Numbered from the stretch's first letter, positions 43,221-55,203 are shown. The stretch is 64,000 bases of DNA from Argyresthia goedartella (GCA_949825045.1 OX463812.1:6370661-6434660), one strand, 5' to 3'. A program made the numbers and translations. Notes: generated from the letters alone by a model not told the origin.

Positions 43221-43521
43221 TATGATTTATCTGGTATTTACGTATCAAAATGTAAGTCATACATATAATATGCATCATCATATTAAATACACATACAACC
43301 TATATTTCTAAGAGAAAGGTAATGCTGGAGAAAGGTACACACGACTTTTAAATATTCTATATGGGTTTATTTTTGTTAACATTTTAGGCCCTGCAAAGTG
43401 TCATTCATTGATACATACATTCAACTACACTACCTACTCATACTCACTACTTATATTTTAATCCTAGTTTAAAGCATTAGCTACTCTGTTCAAACGTCCA
43501 TAAAATACTTGCACTGTAATA

Positions 43522-44235
43522 GTAGATAGTTTATGTGACTGCTGCATAATGGAGGGCACTAAAACTCGAGTGGGTTTATGAAACGAGCCGAAGGCGAGTT
43601 TCATAATAATATCACTCGAGAGTTTTAATGCCTAATTATGTACAGTTACATACACTAGTTTATCTACACACATATAATAATAATATAATAATAATAATAA
43701 TACCTTGGACACTATTGACACACATTGATCTAGCCCCAAACTAGGATTCCCTGTATCTTGGGTACTAGACAACGATACACATACTTATATAGATAAATAT
43801 TATACTTAGATAGATAAACAACCATGACTAGGGTACAAACATCCGTTCTCATCAAACAAATATTTGCCCCCACCGGGACTCGAATATAAGCTCTCTTTGA
43901 TGTGTTCAGGAACCGCATGTTTGACCGGCATTGTGGCTCTGCAATTGTTTAACTTGTTCTGTAGTACCAACTTCTCGCAGGCGGGCGTCGGCGTTCGAAA
44001 TTTGAATGTCAGTACCAACTTCACATAAAACTAGGGACGGCACGCGGGTGGGCGTCGGCGTTCGAAATTTGAATGTCATTATATGTAGAAAAACTACACA
44101 TAATGACGATAATGTGTAGTTTTCCAGATACGGAACGAGTTTTTACCAAGTAGTTTAACGTAATGCTGATCCTAACGTGCGGTTTTTGCACGCAGTAAAA
44201 AGGGTTTATGATACGTGTGTAGATAAAGTAGTTTA
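43522..44235 (-). mobile_element. Foldback repeat H, antisense, interrupted by SINE-1
   Basis: 'catgttt' ... 'gaccggcattgtggc', 'gttcgaaatttgaatgtc' (twice) and 'gtttatgatacgtgtgtaga' give the antisense order. A 'gggcgtcggcgttcgaaa' block is present in two direct copies (about 43984 and 44051). 'actcgag' palindromes surround 43575-43620. Confidence 0.8.
43678..43884 (-). mobile_element. SINE-1, antisense, truncated in the head
   Basis: Tail (AAT)n and 'accttggacactattgacac' through body. It stops inside the B box at 'cgggactcgaa', after which repeat H resumes. Confidence 0.85.
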
Positions 44236-44902
44236 AAGTCATAAAGTACAAACCATCCACTCAATGAAGGTTTATTAGTACGATCTTTATATAACATCTC
44301 ACTCATATAACTCATTTCAAAGGCTCCACAACTAAATTTTTTCACAAATCGACACTAAAACATAATTTCCAAGAAAGTTTGTATTCCTGATTAAAATAAG
44401 AAGATTAACTACTAATTAAAAAGCGAATTTGAAAATGGAAGATGCCTACCACACAAGAGCCGTCGGCTTTCAAGTTGTCAGTCTAGCGTCTGATAGTGTG
44501 ACCTTTCATCCCTTTAGAGAAGGGTATAAAGGACCCCTGAATCTGACAAAAATATACGTATTCAAAGGTCGACAAATTCAACGCATATATTACAATAGCC
44601 GTGGCCATTGGGAATAACTCAAATTAAAAAACACAGTATCACGTTTAGTATACGGGGTGGCAGAGACACAGCTGAGCTCAATTAGCCAGTTATTGTCCAG
44701 TTTGCACGACGGATGTCTTTTACGAAGGAATTTTAACACTTACGCAATTAGTGCAAAACATATGAAAAATCCATTGGACTGAAGGTATCCTTACCCGCTT
44801 AGCGGACACTCGAAGAGAACAAATTAATACATGGCTAATCCCACAGAGTAAGTAAAAGAGTTTCGTTTATCCGAGGGTAATCCAGTAAGAATTAGGTAAT
44901 TC
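44236..44902. other. Mostly unassigned
   Basis: A 62-codon plus-strand frame at 44429-44617 has no known motif. A SINE-3 tail fragment ('tatacggggtggcagagaca') lies at about 44645-44705. Confidence 0.35.
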
Positions 44903-45056
44903 TTAGGGTTCTGTAACCGAAGGGTGCCAAACGGGACATTACTAAGACTTCGCTGTCCGTCTGTCTGTCTGTCTATCCGTCTGTCACCAGCCGTGATAGT
45001 TAGACGGTAGAAATTTTAAAAGATAATGTATATCTGTTGCCACTAAAAAAAATACA
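44903..45056 (+). mobile_element. GTCY-MITE, 5' half
   Basis: 'cttagggttctgtaaccga', '(GTCT)n' core and 'gatgatgt'-like 'aatgtatatctgttgccact'. Cut at its A-rich centre by the next element. Confidence 0.8.
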
Positions 45057-45057
45057 A

Positions 45058-45513
45058 AAAAAACGGCCAAGTGCGAGTAGGATTCGTGCTCGAAGTGTTC
45101 CGTAACATTATCTATAAATACGGCAAAAAATCACGTTTGTTTTATGGGAGCCCCTTTAAATATTTATTTTTATTTTCATTTTAATATTTATTTCTAAATA
45201 GAATAATATAACTCAATATTCTGTGAATATTTCAAGCGCAAAAAGATCACTTTTGTTGTTTACGCCCCTCTCATATTTTTTTTTACAAACGTGATTTTTT
45301 TGCTCGTCTTTGCGCGATATTGATAATGGCAACAGTTAGACGCTTGAAATTGAAATATTCACCGAATATTCACTTTACAAATAAATAATTAAATCAAATA
45401 TAAAAAATATTTAAGAGGGCTCCCTTACAACAGACATAATATTTTTGCCGTTTTTATAGATAATGGTACGGAACCCTTCGTGCGCGAGTCCATCTCGTAC
45501 TGTGCCGGTTTTT
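45058..45513. mobile_element. Foldback MITE sharing GTCY-MITE termini
   Basis: Left arm 'cggccaagtgcgagtaggat' ... 'atgggagcccctttaaatat' and right arm 'atatttaagagggctccctt' ... 'cgcgagtccatctcgtactg' are inverted copies of about 120 bp. Both ends look like the 3' end of the GTCY-MITE family. Confidence 0.82.
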
Positions 45514-45989
45514 AAGTTCTAATTTCAAAGATAACACCAAGCAGATAGTTTACATTCAGCACCACACTGGACTCAAGTTTTAGGTCACGGAACGAATCGC
45601 TCATAGTTCCTGAGCGTAATGGGGCGCCGTGTAGGGTGACCACCGAAACAAAACACCCGACTATTTCCCGGGAATTTCCCGGGAACATAGAGGAATTCTC
45701 GCGCTGCCACGCTGGAATTCCCAAACCGCAAAATTGTCTGTATTCCGCTTTTGTATGCTAGAATGAATTCCAGTTACGGTTGTATGTTAAACTGCTTGTT
45801 AAGAGCGCGAGGAAATTAAAGACGCTGAAATTAATCGAGCTAAAATTGTCAAGTCAATAAATGATTTATTTATTTATTTATTTTGTAATAGACTGCCTGT
45901 ATTTTATAGGTAATTTATTCCTAGGCATTTTGTCTATAGTAGTTATAGTGAACTGCCTACTCTTTTATGATACTATTTCCTTTGATGCC
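45514..45989. other. No feature recognised
   Basis: A simple (TTTA)n run lies at about 45860-45885; the 70-codon minus-strand frame is unsupported. Confidence 0.4.
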
Positions 45990-46017
45990 ACGGTTTGAAA
46001 GAAGAAATATGTTTTTA

Positions 46018-46045
46018 GAGATAAGCTCGCCTTTGTACATGCTTT
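46018..46045 (+). repeat. Dispersed repeat F fragment
   Basis: 'gataagctcgcctttgtaca' as at 8295. A SINE-3 3' end ('atgggtaaaggaatgacgct') lies shortly after, near 46184-46205. Confidence 0.5.
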
Positions 46046-46209
46046 TTCTTTCAATGTTACTGCTTAAATAATTTCGTGCAATAAATAATAATTAATTATG
46101 AATTATGCTATACGGTATTTGTTATTGAGGAAAATTAGTGTTGTAAAACTGGCTAAATGTGCAGTGTGACTCTGCTACTACGTATGGGTAAAGGAATGAC
46201 GCTATTATT

Positions 46210-47299
46210 TGATTTATATCTAACTCATTATTTATAATTATGTAGTGTAATTTACATAACATCAATATAGATAATTCTTCCCATGTACCAAGCATCTAGC
46301 AAATAATTCAGCTGCTTTGCTCGTATTACACATTTTTTACACATTTTCGCGGGAAAGTCTCGTAAAATCCATAAATATTGTCGCCCCGTTGCCACCCTAG
46401 CCAATCTCGTGGTCTACCCACAAGTCACGTCGGGTTTTGGCAACGTCCCTTCACGGACTAAATGTTGGGAAAAATTGAAATAGCGAATCGAAATGAAGAG
46501 GAATTTAATTTAAGAATACAGGAAATACTTTTTGGTTTAAAAAAATAAAGTCATTCGTCTAGAAACCCTCTCCTCCCTCTCACGGAAGAATCTGAAGCTG
46601 CAAGCTTTCTGAACGCATAATAAAAATAAAATAACATTAACTTGATTAAGTTTGTAACAAGTTGTACAGTTCTCAGCCTTAATACTAGAAAGATGTTACT
46701 AACTAAACAAATGAGCCACATTTTCCACCTGAGTATGAAGCTAGAAAAGATCAACTGTATGCATTAAAATTATCTTGAGAGGTCAAATATCTATTTTTAA
46801 ATAACGCTGACATAAATCACTGATTCTGATTTCCCGAAATATCTTCAGTAAATAATTATCTATGATAAGTTGATAAGAGTCAACAACCCACATACTGCTT
46901 AAAGGTATGTAAGACAAAATTCATTATTTTAGCACTACACATATTATATGTACGTAGATACAAAAGCCTTGAAAAGATACCAGTCACAAATGAGCTGACC
47001 CAAGGTTAAATGCCTTTCTTCACATTTTGTAAGAACTGGAGTAAATTACACTTATAACACTTGTATTATAATACTTGTTAGACAAAATAGCTAAACATAC
47101 TTAAATATGAGATAACTAAGTAACGTAAATAGTACATTACGTCTTAATGTTACCTGAGTAATTTATAACCGCTTCATATCATTTACCGTTTACTTTAATA
47201 AACTATTCCACAAATGAAACTGGCAACAAAATGAAATCACACGTTTAATTAAGATCTTATCTATATGAGTCAATGATAACCACAGGAACATCGAGATTA
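46210..47299. other. AT-rich, no feature recognised
   Basis: Nothing beyond short chance frames. Confidence 0.4.
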
Positions 47300-47726
47300 C
47301 CGAGTTATGTTTTGTTCCACGCAGTTCTGAAAAACCAGCCGCCATTTTGAGTGTACAAAAAGCGTGCGAGTGAAAAGAAAAAATATTAGGTCTTTGCCGA
47401 GCCACGTTCTAGCAGGCTGTATAACGCGGGGGTTGTTCCGTTTAGAAACAAACGGGGTTAGAATAAGTGTTTTGAAAGACCTTGACTCAGTGACGTCAGT
47501 GTGCGTGTGCCATGAATTTATTGATTACGCCGATAATGCTCGATTTGATAAGTTTGTAATGAAATGGTAATCGATTGGTCCGATTCGCGAAGCGAGTTGT
47601 GTTTACATTGTTAGCATCAGCTAATTGTGTTGTTGTGGAAGTGCGTTTGCGTAATTCTGTTTTACGTGACGGCTTAATGAACTTGAATATACACAGATCA
47701 AGTGAAATAGACCGGACATGGAGACA
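47300..47726 (+). promoter_or_regulatory. Possible promoter and non-coding first exon
   Basis: 'ccagccgccattttgagtgt' (YY1/Pho-like) at about 47336, a less AT-rich body, and a donor-like 'gagacatgtgagttt' (GT at 47727). Short frames exist but no protein is recognised. Confidence 0.25.
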
Positions 47727-47869
47727 TGTGAGTTTAATGCAAGACTTGCCTACTTCCTACTAGGATTAGTAATCGAACGAACGTGATTTTAAACATCTCT
47801 TAATTGATAAACAGGTTGTGGCTCAGGGACGATTGTTAACGTATTTTCCCTTGCATAGATGGCCGTGTT

Positions 47870-47975
47870 CAATTTGTCCTGAAATAACAGCAACGTGCGA
47901 ACAAGCCCGGATGGAGCACGATGCGCGCGCGCGCCACGCGCCGAGCGCCCGATATCGCGAGCGCAACAAGCAAGC
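47870..47975. other. CpG/GCGC-rich patch
   Basis: 'gatgcgcgcgcgcgccacgc' near 47921 stands out in AT-rich surroundings. Possible regulatory or repeat DNA. Confidence 0.4.
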
Positions 47976-48686
47976 AATAAAAAAGCCACAATTTAATGAT
48001 TTTAGGGATTTTTATATGTTTATAATTATATATTTGCTTCAGTGTCGTGTCAACCACACCCGAGTCGGGCGTAACTTTAATAAACAAATACTGTTGTTAA
48101 GTAATTCATCAACCTAATAAGGTTGGCTTGTATATAGGCTTTCACTGAGGTAAGGTCGCTAAATGAACGGTGTACATAGAGTCACGCTTTTTCCCATAAG
48201 AGCTGGCAGAGGCAAAGTTGTGCCCATTCCTCTTTAAACTGTGAAATATTGACAAACACCGGAAACGATATAATTTTATATACGATCTCGTTACCTATAA
48301 CTTAGCAGCCCAACATACAAATCTTTAGAAATATCCTCACAAATACTTTGAAAGCTACCACAAAGCTAGTATTTTTGCTGTCCGGACCCTATTTTAATAA
48401 ATAGCATAATTTCCTTTAGTTCAGCATTCAGCACTGAAATCTAAAATGCACCGCTAATGTAATAACTGAAGCTACGGCTTCTATCACACGTACAGTACAA
48501 ACAGGCATGGTTGAATACTGCAAGGTTTACTTCTACTATCAAAGAGGGCTATTGACTAGGGCTTTCGTGATATTCTGTTGGATATTTGTCATTCTAGAAA
48601 CGATCCTAAAATCAGGTATATCACTCTCAATCATCATTTTCCAGATAGTTTATTTTTAGTTTTTGTTCATTTTTAGTTAAAGAAAA
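47976..48686. other. Mostly unassigned
   Basis: A SINE-3 tail fragment ('gtcacgctttttcccataag') lies at 48179-48230. Confidence 0.4.
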
Positions 48687-49100
48687 TAGTAACGGAACAC
48701 ATTATTCACAAAGGGACCATATTACTAAGATTCCGCTGTCTGTCTGTCTGTCTGTCCGTGCGTCAACAGGCTGTATCTCATTGCATGAACCGTGAGAGTT
48801 AGACAGTTGAAATTTTCACAGATGATGTATTTCTGTTGCCGCTATAACAACAAATACTAAAAAACAGAATAAAATAAATATTTAAGGGGGCTCCTATACA
48901 ACAATGTTTTCAATACCACATACAAACTTATGAATACACCTGGTTACGTACATGTGTGTGTGAGTGTGGAAGTAGCCGCTCCAATAACTTTGTAAACAAC
49001 ATTTTGCCATGTAAAATCCAAACTATTCACTCCACACCATCCCTACGCTGGTACAAAACCCTTCATGCGCGAGTCCGACTCGCTCTTGGCCGGTTTTTTA
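48687..49100 (+). mobile_element. GTCY-MITE, complete sense copy
   Basis: Core (GTCT)n, 'gttgccgctataacaacaaa', 'ataccacatacaaacttatg', end 'ctcgctcttggccggttttt'. The start is more diverged. Confidence 0.88.
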
Positions 49101-49128
49101 TGTTGCGTTTAGTTCAAACTCAAATAAA

Positions 49129-49372
49129 ATAATACCTTGGACACTATTTACAAAGATTGATCTAGCCCCAAACTAGGATTCCCTGTATCTTGGGTACTAA
49201 ACAACGTTACACAATCTTATATAGATAAATATATATTTAGATAGACAAACAACCATGGCTAGGGTACAAACATCCGTTCTCATCAAACAAATATTTGCCC
49301 CCGCCGGAACTCGAACCCGGGACCCTTGGCTTCTTAGGCAGGGTCACTGCCGACTCGGCCATTCGGGTCGTC
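49129..49372 (-). mobile_element. SINE-1, complete antisense copy
   Basis: 'accttggacactatttacaa' through B box (sense GGTTCGAGTTCC-like) to 'gactcggccattcgggtcgt'. Confidence 0.9.
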
Positions 49373-49409
49373 CTACGTCCTACGTATACGTTAGTCTTTA
49401 GCTTTAGCT

Positions 49410-49466
49410 AGAGATGTGTGCGCTCGGACCGGTGAGGGCTTTGCCCAGCAGTGGGACACCATGTAG
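49410..49466 (+). pseudogene. RTE-like LINE C-terminal stub
   Basis: One frame reads RDVCARTGEGFAQQWDTM then stop, homologous to the end of the fragment at 50282 (RDVWARTGEVFAQQGDT). Confidence 0.7.
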
Positions 49467-49834
49467 GCTAACTAAAAAAATTAAAAAATACGTCAATCTT
49501 GTGTCTAAAAATATTTTAGAAATGGCTTTTAAAGGAATAAAAGTGCAAAACTTATGGTTCAGACACTTCGCCTCTAAATGTAGGCATAATGCATAGGACA
49601 AATCACAAAAGCATCTGAAAAAGTCCTTATTCTAAAGTCCCTCCAATCCATCATCAAATAAATCTAATTATGACATCAAACATGTCGAAAAGATGAAGCG
49701 AATATTAAATCCTTAGTTCATAATTTATCTCCACATACCTACAAGGCATAATAGTAAATAACATCATCACTAGTCTAATGTAGACTGCTGACTGATCGGC
49801 TAATAAAGTGGTAGGTTCAATAAAATGCCTGTTA
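49467..49834. other. No feature recognised
   Basis: Likely LINE 3' UTR at the start. Confidence 0.35.
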
Positions 49835-50285
49835 TTTTATTTATCTACACGTATCATAAACACTCTTTACTGCGTTCAAAAACCGCACGTTACGATCAGC
49901 ATTATGTTAAACTACTTGGTAAAAACTCGTTTCGTATCTGGAAAACTACACATAATGACCATTATGTGTAGTTTTTCTACATATAATGAGATTCAAATTT
50001 CGAACGCCGGCGCCCACCCGCGTGCCGTCCCTAGTTTGTCTGTGAAGTTGGTACTGACATTCAAATTTCGAACGCCGACGCCCGCCTGCGTGAAGTTGGT
50101 ACTAAAGAACAAGCTAAACAATTGCAGAACCACAATGCCGGTCAAATATGCGGTTCCTGAACACATCAAAGAGAGCGATATGTGTGTAGATAAACTACTG
50201 TATGTAACTGTACATAATTAGGCATTAAAACTCTCGAGTTTTAATGCCCTCCATTATGCAGCAGTCACATAAACTACTATTATGG
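49835..50285 (+). mobile_element. Foldback repeat H, sense
   Basis: 'tacacgtatcataaacactc' through 'ctctcgagttttaatgccct' and 'cacataaactactattatg'. 'gacattcaaatttcgaacgcc' recurs about 70 bp apart, as in the antisense copy at 43984/44051. Confidence 0.82.
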
Positions 50286-50512
50286 AATGGAATTGGGCCG
50301 GCCCTGTGTGTCAAATGCACCCAGACAGATGGGCAAAGATAGCCACTGACGGGGTGCCTGCAGATGGACACCGGCGAAGAGGAAAACCCAGAAGAAGATG
50401 GCGGGACGATCTGGACAAGGTGCAACCTGAGTGGCTCAATCTTGCGGCTACCAGAGATGTGTGGGCTCGAACCGGGGAGGTCTTTGCCCAGCAGGGGGAC
50501 ACTGTTACAGGC
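50282..50512 (+). pseudogene. RTE-like LINE C-terminal fragment
   Basis: Open frame with NWAGPVCQMHPDRWAKIATD, then GHRRRGKPRRRWRDDLDKVQ, then ARTGEVFAQQGDT. The WAGHV.RM...RW ... GRPRRRWRDD ... EAFAQQW pattern marks the end of RTE-type ORFs. It starts exactly where repeat H ends, so one element probably inserted into, or was cut by, the other. Only the tail remains, with no RT or endonuclease domain. Confidence 0.82.
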
Positions 50513-50520
50513 TATAAAAA

Positions 50521-50994
50521 ATCATTGATTGCTTTAATATCGTTTCACAGCCAATCTAATAATGATAGATTATAAAAATTAAGGATCACCGGCCATTGGA
50601 AGGAAATGCTAAATTTATTAAGTTCACTTAAATCAATTATGTTAATTTTCCTTCAAATATTACTTTTACTACAAATATTTACTGCAAATGTTTGCAACGA
50701 ACATACCTAATTTTCATGCTCCATGTAAGTTTCTGCGGTCGGCGAATCACGCCCCAGTAACAAAATACGGTTATGTAATATGCATTTTATTATAGTGTGT
50801 GCCCCCGCCCGTCGCTTCGGGAAACTTGCCGGCGGGATTGCGCTATTATAATGACGGCTCAGTGGCAATGACACGACGCAGACGACGGTCAACTTTATTG
50901 AGTATTTGTCTTTTAGAGAACCATTGTCTTGGGCAATTAATCTTAGAAACTATAGTAATTGCTAATCGTATAATGGTGGTATATGTCATTGTTT
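50521..50994. other. Mostly unassigned
   Basis: A GC-rich patch at 50800-50895 ('gggaaacttgccggcgggat') is not otherwise recognised. Confidence 0.35.
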
Positions 50995-51475
50995 ATATAC
51001 ACACGTACCATAAACCCTCTTTACTGCGTCCAAAAACCACACGTTACGACCAGCATAATGATAAACTTTTTGGTAAAAACTCCTTTCTTATCTGAATATT
51101 GATACATTATGACCATAATGAATCAAATTTGTAAAATTATGACATTCAAATTTCGAACGCCGACGCCCGACTGCGTGCCGCCCCTAGTTTGTCTGTGAAG
51201 TTGTAGTACCAACTTCACAGTCACGAACAAGCTATACAACTGCGGAGCAATGATCACTGCCACAATGCCGGTCGAACATGCGGTTCGTGAACACATCAAA
51301 GAGAGCTTAAGATATGTGTGTAGGTAAACTAGTGTATGTAACTGTACATAGTTATGCATTAAAACTCTCGAGTGATAAGATTATGAAACTCGCCTTCGGC
51401 TCGTTTCATAAATCCATTCTCGAGTATTAATGCCCTCCATTATGTAGCAGTCACATAAACTACTATTATGAATCG
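50995..51475 (+). mobile_element. Foldback repeat H, sense
   Basis: 'taccataaaccctctttact' to 'cacataaactactattatga', including both 'ctcgag' blocks with 'gaaactcgccttcggctcgt' between. Confidence 0.82.
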
Positions 51476-51815
51476 AGCCTACAGGCGAGTGTTTTAATAC
51501 CTAATTTTATACAGTTACATACATTGCCTTATCAACATGCATTTTATAAACTCTCTATGATGTGTTCAGGAACCGCATGTTACGATCGGCATTGCGGCAT
51601 TGAAATTTAATTAGAAATTGTGGTCATATCAAATTGCTTTGTTTTTCAGAGATATTTGTGATTTTATTGTAATGAGAACATCGAAGTCGATGTTATTATG
51701 AATAAAAAATATTTTACCACTGATAAGAAATGTTTTCTAACAAAACCTTTAAGCTGGTCGCAATTTGCGGTTTTTGAACGCATTATAGAGGGTTTATGAT
51801 TTGTGTATAGATAAA
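51476..51815 (-). mobile_element. Foldback repeat H, antisense, back-to-back with previous
   Basis: 'ggcgagtgttttaatac', 'gatgtgttcaggaaccgcat' and 'cgcattatagagggtttatg' in antisense order. About 100 bp of unrelated AT-rich DNA replaces the middle. Confidence 0.7.
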
Positions 51816-51894
51816 ATGTATTCATTCACCAAAGGGAATTACAAAAACATCGGATTATTGATACCTAGCGGTCCGAAGATATCATCAAATCGAC

Positions 51895-52078
51895 AGAATC
51901 TGACATACATTGCTTCTGGCCCCACAATAGGATACCCTGCGTCGTGGTAATCAGAAACAGTGACGTCACACACAAACAAAAAATCCAAGACCTGGAATTA
52001 TTAATTCTTCTTCCCTAGACGGGATTCGAACCTTGGAAGTCAGAGCCTCGAACCGCAACGCCATAGAGGTCCCCCAGC
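51895..52078 (-). mobile_element. SINE-2, near-complete antisense copy
   Basis: Tail 'cattgcttctggccccacaa', body 'gtaatcagaaacagtgacgt', head with 'gggattcgaaccttgg'. A LINE tail motif ('cccagcagtgggtctatgtg') follows at 52075. Confidence 0.85.
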
Positions 52079-52109
52079 AGTGGGTCTATGTGGACTGAGT
52101 ATGGTGATG

Positions 52110-52984
52110 ATGACAATAGGATATCAGTTGACTGTCGTCATCGCGTCATTGTCACTGAGCAGTCATTTCGCTAGCGGAATTGGACCCCGGTTCGACAGTA
52201 CGCGAAGAAGTTGTTCTTGTTTTTTCTGCCGTGTACGGTTGGCAGAAAAAGTTGCCGACGTTATTAAAAGAACATGTTGTAGGGCAACTTGTTGTTATTG
52301 AGGGAGCTGAGTTGTGGTTTGTGCTATCCGTAACCGTTTTTATTTTTGTAAGAGTTTGTTTTAGTTCGATGTTGTGATAATATGAGTGGATAGACAATTA
52401 CACAGTATGTTTATCTTCTAGTTACATATTACTTTTGGATATACAGTTGCTTTGTTAACTATTTCCGATATCAGTCGCGATGCCATTTAAATTCGAAATC
52501 GCAAGAAAAGATATATAGTGTAAAATTATCGTGTTCTGATTGGTCCATTTCAGAAATAGGTTATAATATAAGCTTATAAGGCTTTAGGAAATAATTTTGA
52601 AATATAATACTGAGATACTTTAGTTTTTTTTACCAAATGAATGATTCTTTCAAATTTCAATTACTTATTTTTGTATTCAGGCTAACACAGTTTATAAAAA
52701 GCAAGCAATGACTTAATTATTTGTTTATTTTTATTGGTATTATAATCTGTATTTTAGCTCCATACCATCATAATTCAATTTTAAATATTTATTTATTAAC
52801 ACCGTTTAATGCGCAACATTACAGACTATGTCCAATTCGTTGTACACATACAAATATATAAATAACATATATACCCTTTCATTTAAACTAAGATTGAAAC
52901 ATAACAAATTATTGTAACGTACATGTAGGTTCAATAAATGTCAATAATTATAATAATAATTCAATAATAAATCATAGTTACCCC
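52110..52984. other. No feature recognised
   Basis: 'gtcattgtcactgagcagtc' echoes 'gttgtcattgaaccgtcatt' near 24870, possibly a shared repeat. An antisense LINE tail ('cactgctgggcacaggcctc') lies at about 52993. Confidence 0.35.
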
Positions 52985-53039
52985 ACATCAACCCACTGCT
53001 GGGCACAGGCCTCATCTATATAGCACCGATCTGAATTCG

Positions 53040-53648
53040 TTGAGATAAACATAAACATTTATACAGGCATATACATTGCTGCTGGCCCCACTCTAGGATT
53101 AACTGTGTTGTTGCAACCAGAAACAGCGACCACACACATATAAACATCCCAGACCTGTTTTTTAGGGTTCCGTACCCGAAGGGTTCCAAACGGGACCCTA
53201 TTACTAAGATTTCGCTGTCCGTCCGTCCGTCCGTCCGTCCGTCCGTCCGTCTGTCACCAGGCTGTATCTCAAGAACCTAGCTAGCTAGAGAGTTGAAATT
53301 TTCACAGATTATGTATTTCTGTTGCCGCTATAACAACAAATACTAAAAAACAGGATAAAAGAAATATTTAAGGGGGCTCCCATACAACAATACCACATAC
53401 AAACTTATGGATGCACCTGGTTACGTACAGTGTGAAAGTAACCGCACCAATAACTTTGTAAACAATGTTTTGCTGTGTAAAATCCAAACTATTCACTCCA
53501 CACCATCGCTTCCATTGAACGGTGGTAAGGAACCCTTCGTGCGCGATTTAGACTCGCACTTGACCGGTTTTTTTTCTTCATACGGAGTCCGATCCCAGGA
53601 CCTCTCGCATGGTAGACAGATCTACAACCACAGCGCCAAAGAGGTCGA
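53040..53648 (-). mobile_element. SINE-2, antisense, split by a MITE
   Basis: Tail and body at 53040-53157 ('cattgctgctggccccactc', 'caaccagaaacagcgacc'); head at 53575-53648 ('gatcccaggacctctcgcat' ... 'cgccaaagaggtcg'). Confidence 0.88.
53158..53574 (+). mobile_element. GTCY-MITE, complete, inside SINE-2
   Basis: 'ttttagggttccgtacccga', seven-unit (GTCC)n core, 'gttgccgctataacaacaaa', 'cgcacttgaccggttttttt'. Inserted in the T-rich part of the SINE body. Confidence 0.95.
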
Positions 53649-53663
53649 AATCTTGTTGACTTG

Positions 53664-53896
53664 ATGATATCGTCGGACCATCGGGAAGGTGGTCTGCCCA
53701 TTGGCCTTATCGCTGCCCTTAGCCACCACTCTGTGACTTTGGTCCACCGTCCGTCATCCCGTCTAGCCAAGTGTTCCGCCCAACTCCACCTCAGTCCCGC
53801 TATCCGCTTTCCTTCATCTTCAACCTTCATCTTCCGTCGAATTACGACGTTTGGCACGCGTTCAACTAGAGAGATACCCAACATGGAGCATTCCAT
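53664..53896 (-). pseudogene. RTE-like LINE C-terminal fragment, second type
   Basis: Minus-strand frame begins MECSMLGISLVERVPNVVIR, then KVEDEGKRIAGLRWSWAEHL, then RPMGRPPSRWSDDIIK. This is the typical ERSMLGISL...R...W.W.GH.AR...RW...GRPP.RW.DD order at the end of RTE-type ORFs. The frame continues past the LINE into antisense SINE and MITE sequence, which is chance. Not the same subfamily as 50282. Confidence 0.82.
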
Positions 53897-54398
53897 TACT
53901 CATATTACGTCGCAGCACATTTTTTAACATATTTCGTATCATACTTACGCGAGTGACGCGCAAAAAACACATCAACAAAAATATACCAACATTTAATCAA
54001 TCCACATATCATTAGATTCGTAATTTTCTATGTCCCATCGCATACAAGAGTTCCGCAAATTGGAAATTCCTCCCTTTGACGTACATAGCTATTAAATTGA
54101 CAAAGGGTGAACTCTACCGATGGCAAGCCCTTTGAATTTGTTGAAAATGTGCAGAGTTTTGGGTGTAACTTTCTCATATGAAGTATTCACTAACCGATGT
54201 GGATAAGATGCGAAGGACACATACGACGGGCAACAGTCGTTTTCAGACAAACTTATTAATTAAGTTTTGACAAACTTATTTGTATCACATCACACCTGAG
54301 GTGTTAAATCGCACTTCCCCTGCATCTGACTCTTAAATCCCCCTAACCGTAAAATATGTCCCCGTTAGCGGGTTTTTTTTTTTGGGAAAGTTCAAAGT
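53897..54398. other. No feature recognised
   Basis: The first bases may be more of the RTE ORF in broken frames; the rest is unassigned. Confidence 0.35.
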
Positions 54399-54830
54399 TC
54401 AAATGTTTTGAGTACTGTAGATATTTACACTTAGCAAACGTCATTTTTGCCGCTTCTCTACATTGGACTACCGTGGGAGAAGCAGGGCAAAGCAACAAAC
54501 ACAGATTGATTCTCAGATCTCTTTTGAAAATTGTTTGTGCTTAACTAATACAAATATTACAATATTAATTATCATAATTAATAAGAAGGAATATATTATT
54601 ACAAATTTTTCACCAGCAAGTTCTTTGTTGTGTTAGAGTATTACAGTCCCGTTATTAATTAATCTAGAACATTTAATATTTATTTTTTGACAAAGTCGAT
54701 TTTACATGGTTTTAAATTGCTCAAATGGCAATTACAAAATCTCCAGAGGCATCTTGTTGTAGTAGAGAATGCACTGACCCTTGAAATAATTGCTAACCTT
54801 CGCGAGTCTAAACCGTATCTTCATATCATT
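54399..54830 (-). mobile_element. LINE-L 3' end, truncated copy
   Basis: 'gtagatatttacacttagca', 'aatgcactgacccttgaaat' and 'aaccttcgcgagtctaaacc' match 39537-39960. Confidence 0.8.
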
Positions 54831-55203
54831 TGAGTATCGAGGTATCTCGTTGTAGTGCAGAATGCAAATGCGTTGACACGAGAAAATATCTTAAATGTCT
54901 TGCATATACCTGTGTTTTTTAAGTCTATAGTTTAGGCGTACGAGTGCCGCAAAGTTTACTTAAACATGCGTTGTAGCCGTTAAATCAGAGGGGATCCCCG
55001 CACAAAGGGACGTGTTTGTTGGCATTTCTTTATCACAAAGGAAAAAAAATATATCCTTTTTAGGGTCACTAAGTTGTCCGGCCATTTTCACAGGAAATTA
55101 TCAAATTAAAATTGATACGAAATGCTATCTCAAGTTGCTACAGCAACAGCCCAATCCACCTGTCAGTTGGCACTGGCACCATAATCATATATATGTGTAT
55201 ATA

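Noticed and set aside
44429..44617. 62-codon ORF with protein-like composition
   Set aside because: No domain, splice site or repeat support. Kept only as unassigned sequence.
11655..53664. Recurring ~55-codon ORF in four GTCY-MITE copies (11655, 12178, 42601, 53407)
   Set aside because: The frames share sequence only because the copies are young. Most differences change amino acids, and one copy has a small deletion that shifts the N-terminus, so there is no sign of selection for protein.
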